DNA of 64,000 bases from Galeopsis tetrahit (lineage: Eukaryota; Streptophyta; Magnoliopsida; Lamiales; Lamiaceae): assembly GCA_963675135.1 (NCBI GenBank), contig OY776128.1, positions 72,918,670 to 72,982,669 of the forward strand, read 5' to 3'. Below the pieces are notes generated by a model, which did no database searches, had not been told where the DNA came from, and saw nothing but the letters and a program-made list of their open reading frames with translations. Below are positions 1 through 11,879 of the stretch, one piece after another. Each line of letters opens with the position of its first letter. The stretch's first letter is position 1. Both the position numbers and the translations under genes were made by a program.

Positions 1-175
1 AAAATGTCATTATTTTTTGGTTCACATATACACACAAGTCAACTCTTTTCTTTACTTTATACATAAAAGTTAAAAAATTATCTCACAAAATTCTACTCAT
101 TATTACATTTTTTTTAGTTTTTGTGTCTACTTACAAAACAAGTGAAAGTTATTAAAATAAAAAACGGAGAAAGTA
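1..175. repeat. Stowaway-like MITE fragment
   Basis: This AT-rich stretch ends in a sequence resembling the inverted end of plant Stowaway elements (aacggagaaagta). Its body matches another copy at about 41760-41900, including the shared words caaaatgtcattattttt and cattattacatttttt. The left end lies outside the window, so element length and TA target duplication cannot be checked. Confidence 0.4.
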
Positions 176-410
176 CTATTGTGGGTAGGTTTTTTTAATT
201 AACTCTAAAGAATTAATTAAATAAGGGCAGCCTAAGCGCCACCTAATCATATTTCTATGTAAGCAGCTGATTTGTAAAATTTGGGCCAGGTTGAGGTAGT
301 GATTGCATAGATTTATGTATTACTAATTCTTTCTGTGATTTCTTCAAAAAAAAAAATCTTTCTGTGATTAATTTGATTGATTTTTTATTTTTTTTGCAAT
401 ATTATACTCT

Positions 411-500
411 TTTTTTTTTGAATTACATTAAATACTCATCCCTTTTCCCCTCCCCATGACTCGAACCCAGCACTAACCACTTGAGCTATCCAACTTCGTC
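411..500 (-). mobile_element. tRNA-derived SINE, internally deleted copy
   Basis: Read on the minus strand this starts with a tRNA-like head (ggatagctcaagtggttag, an A-box-like stretch), then a B box (gggttcgagtc), then a tail ending gggatgagtatttaatgtaattc and an A run. The 16-bp word TGCAATATTATACTCT flanks it exactly at 395-410 and 501-516, a clear target-site duplication. Compared with the copies at 35217-35324 and 54037-54159 it lacks the segment between the A and B boxes, so it is probably dead. It belongs to a non-autonomous, Pol III type retroposon family mobilised by LINE machinery. Confidence 0.82.
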
Positions 501-516
501 TGCAATATTATACTCT

Positions 517-2600
517 CCGTTCCTCATTAAGTTGCTAGTTTTATCATCTTGGACCAGTTATTATTTTTATCAACATCTCATTATCCCTATTTACTATCTC
601 TCTCTTTTTTCTACCCCTCCTCACTTTTTTTTCCTTTTATATATCTCTCTATTTCATACCACACTACACATTAAATAATATATAATTCTTAAAATATATA
701 CAAACAATAAATTGGTAAGTTAAAACCTAAAAGTTATATAAGTATATAACCACAACCCGGTCGGAGCCCCAATAAAAACCGGAGGGAGAAAAGTGAATGA
801 GAACACTCTTGTCAACCTATATATCTGCAGTGGCATTGGCTTAATTCCCGAAAAATATATACAGTAAAACAAAGCACCCTCAATTCATACAGCGATGCCA
901 AATCAAATCATAAGTCGAACCAAATCCATGATGAGAAAATCGAAATTTGTAAGCAGTCGGAGTTGGAACAACTCCATGAGTGTATATATTAGCTAGGCAC
1001 GTTGCATAAACTCTCCATGAATATATATACAGCTCTCTATAAACTAATTCGCCCAATCCAGCTCCCCCAATTAATTATAAGCAAATTCAGATGTAATTCT
1101 ATCATGCCATATTCCCAGTCCAAATGAAATTTGGGTACACCCCTGAGTAATCCCCAGAATGTCTCTCAGCTACCTTTTCTTATTGTAGCCTTACCAAAGT
1201 AAACTCTAAATTTGCTTAGATTAAACATAAAATCTCATAATGCTGCACTGTCAGTCAATTCAACGAGTTTTGGGCTGAAGAGTTATGGGACAAAATTGAA
1301 AATCCTAATTTTTTTGGGACCTTTTACAAAAAAAAGTCTAAAGTTAACGCTACTTATGGTTTAATAAGTAACACATCACAAAATCACCATATTTTTGTAA
1401 ACTTTACTCAAAATAATAATATTTGTGAAATTAGCCTAAGATCACTGTTCACAATTACAGAGCTACATAGAAAATTTAAAAACCGGACGGACTAATTCTC
1501 AAACCTCCCATTCTTCCTTGCCTTAAGAGGTCCATTGATGTTTTTGTACCGAGCAAAATCCTGCATTTTGCCACAACCGAAAATTTTCAGTCAGTCTCAT
1601 ATTGTCATCAACATAGTATTTGGAAAACTAATTACAGAGCCAATTCGAGACATTCAATTTTGAATAAGCAAGAGTAACTCAAGATAAAAACACAAAAAGT
1701 GGTGTGGCTCAAGAAAATTACTTGTGACATTCAATTTTATAGCTTAGATGAGGATTGAGGATCATAACTATGAAGAGAAAATTTCAAAGGAAACATTTTT
1801 TACTCAAAAATGTTATTTTTGTTCCGCGTTGCTTACAATAGCCAAGTAGATGAACTCTTTGGAATCTTATCCAATGCTCAAAGCTTTAAGAATAACGTGT
1901 TATTAAGCTAAAATTAAACAGTGCAAATTTCAAGACGCCATATTCAAAATAAAGCTCAGTAACATTATCTTTCATAAACCTCCAATTTGACATATCCTTG
2001 AACAAAGAGAACAAACTAGGCACATACTCAGAGCTCCCATAATACATTCCATTAACCAAAATTGAGTTATGTGCTAACTCAACTCTCAGTGGCCTCAAAG
2101 TACACTACATCATAACTTAATTCAAAACTAATAAATTCTCTAAATTGTTGATTGGCATATTAGTGCAGAGCTTAGTTGAAGATGGATTCGTTAGATTGAT
2201 TCTGATGAACAGATCCTATCTTCTCTCTCTCGTTAAAGTTCTTGTTAATTAATCTCAAATTTTGGTCCAATATAGTCTTATGATCCTATCTAATTTTGCT
2301 GCCTTAAACCCAACAGAGACCCGCCTTTTAACCCAACCCAACCCAAGTAAAAGCAAATCTAGATAAATCAATATCAAATAACTCAGCATCATCAATACAA
2401 CTCATATACTCATTTTTCGACATTTTCTAGCAAATTCCGCATACACAGATTCTTAAAACTTTAGAACACGTAAAGCCCTAATTTTACTGCAATGTGTTCA
2501 CAATTCTTTACAACGTAATTCAGCTCAATTAATTCATCCAAGCAGAGATCTAACGAAAACACAATTGAAATAATTAAAGAAGAAAGGAAATTGCGCACCA
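517..2600. other. Non-coding stretch, possible SEC61G 3' UTR
   Basis: I see no convincing coding region here. On the minus strand, just after the SEC61G stop, a possible splice donor (ctg/gtgcgc near 2595) could join a 3' UTR exon preceded by a good acceptor (aaaatgcag) near 1558. The block 1490-1560 would then be untranslated. A 70-codon minus ORF at 1886-2098 would fall in that intron and resembles nothing I know. The rest is AT-rich intergenic DNA. Confidence 0.3.
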
Positions 2601-2604
2601 GATA

Positions 2605-2897
2605 TTAAGAAGCACCGACGATGATATTGTTGATGGGAATGAAAATTAACTTCACAAAAAATCCGACGAAACCCATCACGACAAACCCGATCGCCGTTCG
2701 AGTCGCAACCTTAGTGAATTCTATAAATCAGGAATAACATCATCAAAAACAAAAATAAAAAAAGTATCGATCGCGTTGTCAAAGAGGCTCTGGGGAGTTG
2801 TACCTTTGCGATCAGGCTTGTGGCAACGCTTGACAAGGCGAACACTATCCTTGGCAAAATCTCTGAGCGGATCGAAAACTGAATCCAGAGCGTCCAT
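2605..2897 (-). CDS. SEC61G: Protein transport protein SEC61 gamma subunit
   Basis: Two exons on the minus strand, 2897-2804 and 2720-2605, with an 83-bp GT-AG intron, give a 69-residue protein, the normal length for plant SEC61 gamma. The product starts MDALDSVFDPLRDFAKDS and ends FIPINNIIVGAS, both near-invariant in the family. It is a tail-anchored ER membrane protein. An amphipathic cytosolic N-terminal helix (residues 1-32, with the basic VKRCHKPDRKEF stretch) is followed by one transmembrane segment at about 37-61. With SEC61 alpha and beta it forms the co-translational protein-conducting channel of the ER. The exon junction splits the Glu codon after DRK. A retroposed sequence lies about 200 bp upstream of the ATG at 3095-3262. 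Recognition rests on the whole protein and is secure. Confidence 0.95.
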
Positions 2898-3094
2898 ATC
2901 GTTTTCTCTTTTTTCCCTCTGTAGATCTAGGCTTTGAGAAAAGACGAAGGAGAAAAAAGCTGTTTTCGGTCGTTGAAAGGAAGGAGAAGTGTTCTTTCAA
3001 AAACAAAAAATGGAAAACTTTGACAATTTCTTGAATTCCCAAAGTAGCCCTATGGGTCAGGCTAAACCAATTCCCAAAGAACTAATTAAAACTT

Positions 3095-3262
3095 TTTTTT
3101 TTTTTCGGTAAAAAGAATTTTATTCAAACTGGACACAAAAGATACCCTAATAATTTAGTGTACAGATCTTATCATCATATAGAGAACAAGAAAAGATAAA
3201 ACTACAAAGTATTTCAAAGAATTGAGTGTTTTGAGTGAGATATTTAATTGTGAACCAACTCC
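3095..3262 (-). mobile_element. Short retroposed element with poly(A), 3' end of a LINE or SINE
   Basis: On the minus strand the insert ends with aataaaattctttttaccg followed by an A run, the typical 3' end of plant LINE-type retroposons. The 11-bp word AATTAAAACTT occurs on both sides (3084-3094 and 3263-3273), as expected for a target duplication. No ORF or tRNA-like head is visible, so it is probably a 5'-truncated LINE. It lies in the likely promoter of SEC61G. Confidence 0.6.
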
Positions 3263-3490
3263 AATTAAAACTTTCACTCATTTTATTTAAAATATGTACA
3301 ATAATTAAAATAAATTATTAGTAAATTATCAAATTAAAATTAAATTATAAAATATTAAACTAGTGAGGGTTGGTCCTAATCCTACAGGGCTCAGACTTAT
3401 AGGGCTTTGGATTAACAGTACGGGCCAAAACGACTCGAATGTAAATGGCTTAGCAAAGTTAATTGTAACTTTTATTTTTTGCGGTTTAAA

Positions 3491-5023
3491 GAGGAAATTT
3501 TATTTTTAGTCTTATAAGTTTAATATATTCCAAAATAAATCCTTTAAATTTCAACTTTATAAAATACATCATTTACCTTTCAATTTTTGTCCTTTTTTAC
3601 ATCAATTTTTATCCTTTATGTTTTGTAGGAATTAAAATTAGTAAAGTTGGTGCCACATATATTTAAAAAAACCACATTATCATGCCACATCACATTATAT
3701 TAAAAAAATAGAGCTAATAACACCCCAAAATATTTTATACAAACCCCATAATTTTAAATACAAAAATAGATGTATATAAAATGACTAAATAACCCTTATA
3801 TAAATAAAGAGAAAAATAATTTAAAAAAATAACATGTAAAATCTGAAAAAAATGTAATTAAAATTTAAAAGTATTTAAAAAAAACTAACAAAATCTTTAA
3901 AAATAATTAATTTACATAAATTAATTAAATTTTTTTTGAAAAAAATCTTAAAATATTAAATAGAATCTGAAATAAAAAAATAAATCATCAAAAAAATAAT
4001 TAAATTAAAATTATTGAAAAATTCAATAAAACATTAAAAAAAATTAAATTAAAAAAAATCAATAAAAAAGTAAGATTTTATTTTTTTATTTAATTTTCTT
4101 AATATTTATTTTTGATTGAGTTGATTTTTATTTTATTTAGTTTTTTTAAAAATTGAATCATTAATTGATATTTTTAATTTAATTATTTTATAAATTTTAT
4201 TTGATTTATTTAATATTTTTAGATTTTATTTGGATTTAATTGATTTTTTCATTCAAATATTTTTTAATATGCAGTTGATTTTTTACTATATTTTAAATTT
4301 TTATTTAGTTTCTCGTATTATTGAATATTTTTTTAATTAATTTTTAAATTTTATATTTTTAATCATTTAATTGAATTTTAAATCATATTTTTATTTTTTA
4401 TTCAATTTGTATTTATTTTGAGGGATAAAGGGTAAATTGGAAATAATTAGGATGTGTTTATTAATAAAAATTGGTTTTTAAATTTTAGTGGGGTGTGTAT
4501 AACATTTGAAGTTTGTATAACATTGTATTGGGTGTTAGTAGCCTCACCCAAAAAAATTATTTGCATCTAGTTATACGTTTCAATTAATAGAGTAAAATAA
4601 GATTCACATAATTAACATATGTAACACCATATGGTTTTGCTTCTGAAATTTATTTTATTTCATATTTTTTCAAGTTATTTTTTAAAATTATTTTACTCTT
4701 TATTTATGTAAGAGTTACTTAGTTATTTTATACGGAGTATACATTTATTTTTGTATTTAAAATTATGGGGTGTGTATAGAATATTTTGAGGTGTTATTAG
4801 CTCTATTTTTTTAATATAATGTGATGTGGCATGATGATGTGGCTTTTTTAAGTATATGTGGCACCAACTTTACCAATTTTAATTCCTACAAAACATAAAG
4901 GATAAAAATTGATGTAAAAAAGGACAAAAATTGAAAGGTAAATGACGTATTTTGTAAAGTTGAAACTTAAAAGATTTATTTTGGAATGTATCAAACTTAT
5001 AGGACTAAAAATAAAATTTTCTC
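3491..5023. mobile_element. Mutator-like foldback element, 1.53 kb, non-autonomous
   Basis: Long terminal inverted repeats begin GAGGAAATTTTATTTTTAGT on the left and GAGAAAATTTTATTTTTAGT on the inverted right end. They stay similar for about 300 bp, with shared blocks around taaatgaygtattttgtaaa and gatgtggcatgat. Flanking 9-mers CGGTTTAAA (3482-3490) and CGATTTAAA (5024-5032) differ at one base and fit the 9-bp target duplication of Mutator-like elements. The core is extremely AT-rich with no transposase or other ORF. Its core motifs (aacacccc, ggggtgtgtata) recur in the element at 54258-55814. Confidence 0.82.
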
Positions 5024-5269
5024 CGATTTAAACGAGCCGGCCATACGGGCCACGACCCTTTTAACGTTTCTACTTACGAGTGATGAGGTACGACGCAATC
5101 TATTCTGGTCGACTAAAACTGATATTCATTCGTTGAAAGTTATTTTGGAATTGCTTCAATTAGGGATGGAAATAAGCCGAACTGAATTAAATTTTTTGTT
5201 GAGAATTTTATACTAGTTTTGATGATTAGATCAAAACACATTGAGGCTTAAGCTGGATTTGTATATAAA

Positions 5270-6560
5270 CAAGGGAAAATTAGGCAAACCTACATTTGGC
5301 GACAAATTTTAGGAAAAAATGCAACCTCAATTTTTATTTGCTTGGAACTTCAAAATGGGTCATGTAGTTACAATTTTACCCTTCACTTAATTGTTCCACA
5401 TTCCAAGCTGAAAAAAGCTTTCTCTCGTACATAAAATGTCCAATCAGCTGTCATTCAAAACCTTCTCTACACTCTTTCTTCCATCTTTTTGGTTATTCCA
5501 TTTTCTCTCTTCCACAAAGTTTCAAAAACACTAGCTATCTCTCTCTTTCACTTGTCTACAACACAAAATCGACCTCATGTGAAAAATTGGAGGAAGAAAC
5601 CGTCTCGACTGGTACAGTTTTTGAAGAAGCAAGCGAAAAGTGTGAGGAAGAATCGGGCAAACAAGGGTTTTCCCAGTTCTACCTAGGGTTTCCAAAAATT
5701 TCTAACAAGTAAGTTTCCCCCAATTATTCCTAGGATAGATGACTTTGAAAATGACAATTTTTTGCTTTTTATGTCAATAGTGCACATGTTTTTCCAATTC
5801 GTTCCCCCTTGTTTTAGATGTAGACGAAGCTGAACCATAAACCGGAGATATGGAGAGGAACTATGAGTTTATTTTCTAGCTAATAGATGTGAAAATGGAT
5901 TTTTCTTACCTATTGTAGATGAAATGTCTGTAAAAAATTTGTTTAAAACTCATCCCTGTTCATCAATTATTATTTTTGTCTGATTAGTTAGTTGACTTTA
6001 TATATTAATTTTGATAGGTTTCCTTTGTTGTTACTTGGATTTTTACATCAGATTTGAAGATATATGTAATCTAAAAAGATTCTGGTTGTTTTACACACTA
6101 AGGGTGAGTGGATTGAGGTTTTAAAGAAATAATCACTATTTATGAGAGATCTGTTTTTTCTTGATTCCTGCAAAATCTATGCTTGATTTTTAATGATCTG
6201 TTTTAGGGGCTCTGTTTTTTTGTTCCAAGAAATGAAAGGGAAGAGAGAAAGAGAAAATGATAATGTTCATGGTAGGAGGAAAGGAAAGAGGGTTGTTTCT
6301 TTGAATGAAAGTTTTTCAGACTCAGGTTCTGAACAAGAATTTGTCTTTAAGGCTCGTGATAAAGTATCATCAAATTGTAATCCTGCACCTAGTGACCAAA
6401 CTGAAAGCATCATCAGATTTGAAGATATAAGTAATCTAAAAAAAATCTTGTTGTTTTACACACTAAGGGTGTGTGGATTGAGGTTTTAAGTAAATAATCA
6501 CTATAAACAATCTATTTAGTAAAAGATTTAGTTTTAGGCCTAAAGTTAATGAGAAACTCA
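5270..6560 (+). pseudogene. Broken gene-like fragment, possibly the 5' end of a Mutator-like element
   Basis: The start (gggaaaattaggcaaacc near 5273) resembles a Mutator-type terminus, but I found no matching right end. A leader-like exon ending near 5704 precedes a good donor (gtaagttt), and an acceptor (ctgttttag) near 6206 leads to an ATG at 6232. The reading frame from 6232 to 6489 begins MKGKRERENDN, is rich in charged residues and contains SLNESFSDSGSEQEF. The last 26 or so codons come from a second copy of intron sequence: 6046-6143 is repeated at 6411-6508. The frame is therefore truncated by a rearrangement. I do not recognise the protein. Confidence 0.3.
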
Positions 6561-7234
6561 ATTGACGGCCGAGCTCGAGACTATACCAACACGCCGCGTA
6601 TGCTCAAGATATAGATTGACGAAGATCTAACTCAGTTGATAGAAGACTAGAAGATAAAGAAGAGAAAATCATGATGTGTATCGAACAACAGTTGACAACT
6701 GACTCAAACTCATTTGACAACCATGAAGTTTACTAATTTGTTTCATTAACAACAAATGAGTTCAACAGCCTAAGTGAAAATGATTAAGTCCGAAAAGACC
6801 TGTGTTCAAATCCAAGTGAGATAAACTGAATATTCAGTATAAATATTAACGAAATTGAAAGTTAAAGAAGTTCAAAGCATAAAACTAACAAAACGTCGTC
6901 GTTTAAAACAATTCTAAATTGGTGAGGAAAAAAACACTCGCTATTGGAGGGTTTAAGTTATACTCACCATTTATTAAAATTCATTGTCTGATCTCTTCAA
7001 ACCTTCGGCATTGACGATCAAAAGTTTACCCTCGTCATTTTGAATTTTGCAAAAAAATCCCACCAAAGGCCCTCTCCCTAATAATTTTTCTTTGTAGTGT
7101 CGTTTTCAATTTAGCTTTTATTGTAAAAGGGCAATTATTTATTTTAATTCTTGTTGCTTTTTTTTAACGAATAAACATAATTTTACACCCGCATTTTTTT
7201 TCTCTTCATTCAAATTTTACAGCAATTTTTTTAT
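6561..7234. other. Intergenic stretch without recognisable feature
   Basis: Mixed-composition DNA with no ORF above background and no clear repeat. Nothing here can be supported as a gene. Confidence 0.4.
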
Positions 7235-7360
7235 TGGGTTGGTCTGCTATGGACTCGAGTGCATGTTGTGCACCTTAGTGTATGTTGCACTTTTCAGTTT
7301 TACTGACTTACACTTTTTGGTAAATGGTGTTGCACTTTTCAATTATTAAACTGTATAATA
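7235..7360. repeat. Single arm of the 50726-50967 MITE family
   Basis: This matches the inverted right arm and loop of the complete element at 50726-50967: gggttggtctgctatggact, then cactcgag-type words, then cttacactttttggtaaatg and a loop ending aaactgtataa. The second arm is missing and is followed directly by ctctctccgtcc, which looks like a Stowaway end. It is a truncated copy. Confidence 0.6.
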
Positions 7361-8093
7361 CTCTCTCCGTCCAATTTCATTATTTCCACTTTCCTTTTTT
7401 GGTTGTTCAATTTTATTATGCTCATACTTTTTTTTGGAAATAATACTATTCATACTACTTTATCTCCACCCTCATACCAGATTGGTCCATCAAATGAATT
7501 CGACGTTGCGCTATTTTTCATGATTTGTATGATCTGATTATGCATCATTTCAGGCGCAACCTTTGAGCAGCTCCACTATTTTTTTATGTTTTTTATTTGA
7601 AATATTTTTGTGGAAAGAATGTTTTTATTCAGATATTAATTACTAGTTCCTATCTTTATATAATTTAAATCCCTGTTGTAATAATATGATCTGACAATTT
7701 TAATTTACATAACTTCATTCAATTATACACATTTTTAATTTTTAACCATTTTTTAATATAATGCCAAAATTAATATTTATTGAAATTATATATTAAAATA
7801 AGTTATCTAATGCATTTTGTTTATTCAAAGTCGACAACTCTACTCGGTTGTGACACTAGGTGGCCCGGTTCCACCTAGTTGCTAGTATTAGGATAAAAAA
7901 TTCTAACCCAACCCAACTCACAAATTTCAGGCGACCGGGGAGGTCGAATTTGGTGCTTTGGGGCGGTGGCTAAAGTGGCGGATTCTTGTAACTATCTAAC
8001 TTTACTTGCAGCAACTTTGCTACACTATTTAATTATAGAATTAGACATTCTTCATAAATTAGGGAATTAGGGATTCTTTGGGCTCTGTATATT
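7361..8093. other. Intergenic stretch left of the Copia element
   Basis: It begins with a Stowaway-like end (ctctctccgtccaatttcat), with no clear partner. The rest is AT-rich DNA with a short GC-richer patch near 7850-7990. No coding region is visible. Confidence 0.35.
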
Positions 8094-8098
8094 ACTGG

Positions 8099-8291
8099 TA
8101 TTGGACCTATATTAGTAAATACACTCTTATTCTAATTTATTGTATAAGCCCATCTTAATTTCCTATGGGCTCTCTTATAAAGTCCATTAGGGTTAGGTTA
8201 AACCTAAATATCTCTTGTATAAATACCCATTGTAAATCATCTTTACAACTAATCAAGAAATTATATTTCCCACATTTTTATATTCTCTATA
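8099..8291 (+). repeat. Copia 5' LTR
   Basis: A 193-bp repeat that starts tattggacc and ends ctctata. A TATA-like motif (gtataaatac) lies near 8218, so transcription probably starts in the last third. The matching 3' copy is 20301-20493. Confidence 0.93.
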
Positions 8292-8306
8292 TGGTATCAT
8301 CGAGTC
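8292..8306 (+). other. Copia primer binding site, tRNA-Met type
   Basis: The sequence tggtatcatcgagtc directly follows the LTR. The first eight bases match the usual plant Copia site (TGGTATCAGAGC), complementary to the 3' end of initiator tRNA-Met; later bases diverge. Confidence 0.7.
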
Positions 8307-8485
8307 ATTTGGCTCACGCTTGATCCAAACCCTAGCCTCCGTCGTCGCTACAAACCCTAGCCGCCGCCGCCGCTACACATCCTGCCGCCGCCGCCTTCGT
8401 CTCTGAAGCGCCGCCGCCGCCATCCGTCTTAAGACGCCCGGCTCATTGCTGCTCCTCTCCTCTCTCCGCTGCTCTACTCAAAACA

Positions 8486-11400
8486 ATGGCCACCTCCTCT
8501 CAGTTGCCGGCACCGATCACCTTCAAAGGACTTGCAAATATGTCCTTGAAGCTCACCTCCACCAACTATGGTGCTTGGTCTTTCCAGCTTCGTCTTCTCC
8601 TCACTGGACACAACCTCTTTGGCTATGTCTTGGGCACACATCCATGCCCCCCGTCCACAATCCCAGCTGCCGACGGCACCACCAACACCACCGCCACCGT
8701 TCCCAACCCTGCGCACGATCTGTGGGTGTGTCAGGACAACCTTATTTTCTCAGCCATGATTGGATCCATGTCTCCGGAACTCATTCCCTTTGTGGCATCG
8801 ACCAAAACCTCCTGTGAAGCCTGGTCAATGCTTGAAAGCATGTATGGGAAACCCTCCAGAGGCCGCATCCTTGTCCTCAAAACCAAGTTTCGCTCTCTGA
8901 CCAAAGGTGCTCGCCCAATTTCTGACTTCCTAATGGAAGTTCGCTCGGTGGTCGACGAGCTTGCCCTCCTCGGCACTTCCTCTGATGCCGAGGACGTCAC
9001 TCTCCAAGTCCTAACTGTCCTTGATGAATCTTACAATGACATAGCAAATGCCATCCAAGCTCGCGAACAACCCATTTCCTTTGCCGAGCTCTGCGACAAG
9101 CTCCTCAGTGCCGAGGCTCAAATTGCCTCGCGACCACCCTCGGCCTCAATACCTGCATCTGCACTCACTGCCAGTAAACCTCATCATCGCCCCTCGCGAC
9201 CTGACTCGAGGTCTAAAACTGCTGACACTCGTCCTAGCCAGTCCTCGCAAAGGCCCTATCTTGGCACCTGCCAATACTGCCGAACACCAGGTCACACTGC
9301 TCGCACCTGCCCTGAGATTCCTTCATCACTCTCGCCCACTGCTCCTTCTACGGGTCCTCGTCGCCCACATGGACAGTACACACCACCCTCTCGTCTCAAT
9401 CGGACAGCTGCTCGCCCGGCATACTCGGCTCACTCAGCCTCCTCGGCACATCCTGCCGATCACTGGATTCTTGACTCAGGTGCTTCGCATCACATCACCA
9501 ACGACCTCGCCAACCTCTCTCTTCACTCCCCATTTGATGGGCCTGACAATGTAGAAATTGGTGATGGTAAAGGTTTACACATATCTCACACTGGCTCTAT
9601 GTGTTTTCCTCAACTTGAGTCTCTCAGTTTTTCGAATGTCTTAGTCGTCCCACACATCTCGAAAAACTTAATTTCAGTCTCCAGTCTCTGTCGTGATAAC
9701 AATGTTATTGTTGTTTTTTATCGCTCTTCCTTTCAGGTGCAGGATGGTCACTCGGGGAGCATTCTCCTCGTTGGGAGTCGTATCAATAACTTGTACGTCT
9801 GGCCGGCACACATGTCCACCACCTCCCCGCAAGCCTTCGCCACTCAACACCTTACAACAACCACCTGGCATGCTCGCCTTGGCCATCCGTCGACAAAAAT
9901 TCTTGCTCACACTCTCTCCAAACTTAGCTTATCCAATGCACCTTCCAAACATTTTAACTGTAACTCTTGCTCATGTATCAAAAGTCACAAACTACCATTT
10001 TATGATTCGAGCATTATATCTACTAAACCACTTGATATTATCTTTTCTGATGTTTGGTCGTCTCCTGTCCTATCTCCTGACAATCTCAAATACTATGTGT
10101 TATTCGTTGATCACTTCAGCAAATACATATGGGTTTATCCCCTAAAACGGAAATCGGAGGTTCTCCCCACATTCATTGCCTTCAAAACCCTTGTTGAAAA
10201 CAACTATCAAAACACAATTAAAACCTTTTACTCAGACAATGGGGGAGAATTCGTTGCTCTTCGCCCCTTTCTTCAAACCCATGGCATTGCACATCTCACC
10301 ACTCCACCTCACACTCCCGAGCATAATGGCATGTCTGAACGTCGCCATCGCCATGTGGTCGACACAGCCCTTGCTCTCCTTCACCATGCTTTTATGCCCC
10401 TCACTTATTGGCCCTATGCCGTCTGCTCGGCAGCCTACACCATAAATCGCCTTCCCAAAGTTAACCTTAACATGATTTCCGCCTATGAAAAACTCACTGC
10501 TCGCCCCCCGAATCTGACCAAACTCCGTGTATTTGGTTGTCTCTGCTATCCTCTGCTTCGCCCTTACACCACCCACAAACTTGACTCTCGCTCTACTCCA
10601 TGTGTCTTTCTTGGATACTCACCCACGCAAAGCGCCTATCTCTGTCTTGATCGCTCCACAAACCGAATCTACACCTCGCGGCATGTTCAATTTACTGAAC
10701 ATACGTTTCCCTTCTCCATCTCTCCTCCCAATCAACCATCTCCCTTGGCGACCTTCAACTCCTCGCCGCCTACTGATTTCAACTCCTCGCCTATTCTTAT
10801 GGCACCTACACTTCCCATCCCTGCCACAACTATCCTCGTCCCCACCCCAGTGCCGACCACTGCCATTCCCCAACATCCCACACTGGTTGACCAAATGACC
10901 ATACCCCAACCGACCACACCTACCTCCCCGCTGACTACCACCACATCCGACATCCCTGTGCTGACCAATGCTCCCTTACGACCCCCTGCACCTCGCATGG
11001 TTACTCGAGCTCAAAACAACGTGTTCAAGCCAAATCCAAGGTATGGGCTTACTTCTGTTATCACTTCTGACATTGAGCCGAGTTGTGCGTCGCAGGCACT
11101 TAAGGACAAAAACTGGCGAGCAGCCATGTCGGCTGAGTTTGATGCCCTTCTTCAGAACGGCACCTGGGACTTAGTTCCTCCCAATACATCTCAGAACGTG
11201 ATCGACTCCAAGTGGGTCTTTCGTATCAAACGAAAACCTGATGGCTCTCTCGATAAGTACAAAGCTCGCCTGGTTGCCAAAGGCTTCCACCAACGCCCAG
11301 GTGTTGACTTCACTGAGACCTTCAGTCCGGTCGTCAAACCGGCCACTGTGCGAGCAGTTCTCAGCATCGCCGTCACTCAGCATTGGCCCCTCCAACAGTT

Positions 11401-11879
11401 TGACGTCAACAACGCCTTTCTCCATGGCACACTCTCAGACACAGTCTTCATGGCACAACCCCCCGGCTTTGCAGATAAGACTTTTCCATCTTATGTTTGC
11501 AAATTACACAAATCCATTTATGGCTTGAAACAGGCTCCTCGCACGTGGTACTATGCTCTTCGCTCCTTTCTTGAGGAAATTGGGTTCACTCCCACTCACT
11601 CGGACGAATCTTTGTTCGTCTACAACAACTCTGGGGTGGTCGCCTACTTCCTCGTCTATGTCGACGATCTCATCCCGACGGGCAACAACACACCCATGCT
11701 CGCCCGTGTGGCCGCCGACCTTCGTGCCAAGTTCTCGGTCAAGGATCTTGGTCCTCTATCTTATTTCCTGGGAGTGGAAGTTCTCAGATCTAAAAACTCA
11801 TGCTTCCTCTCTCAACGCAAGTATGTTACTGACCTGCTCGCCCGATACAACATGCTCACTTCAAAACCTGTTCGCACCT
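8486..11879 (+). CDS. Copia Gag-Pol polyprotein, N-terminal 1131 codons (interrupted)
   Basis: The frame starts at the ATG of MATSSQLPAP and stays open until the nested element begins. Domains in order are a UBN2-type Gag (about 1-240), a CCHC zinc knuckle (CQYCRTPGHTARTC, 262-275), an aspartic protease with the catalytic DSGAS motif at 330, an integrase zinc-binding region starting WHARLGHPS at 461, and an integrase core with Asp 522, Asp 584 (DNGGEF) and Glu about 618. Reverse transcriptase follows, with Asp 973 (FDVNNAFL) and the catalytic YVDD pair at 1060-1061. After YVDD comes LIPTGN, where a hydrophobic residue is more usual than Pro. The apparent continuation to 12265 is read-through into the gypsy LTR. 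RNase H lies in 19562-20293. No other stop or frameshift was seen. Confidence 0.92.

Noticed and set aside
1886..2098. 70-codon minus-strand ORF, possible F-box-associated fragment
   Set aside because: No motif could be recognised, and its position fits a possible 3' UTR intron of SEC61G or intergenic DNA.
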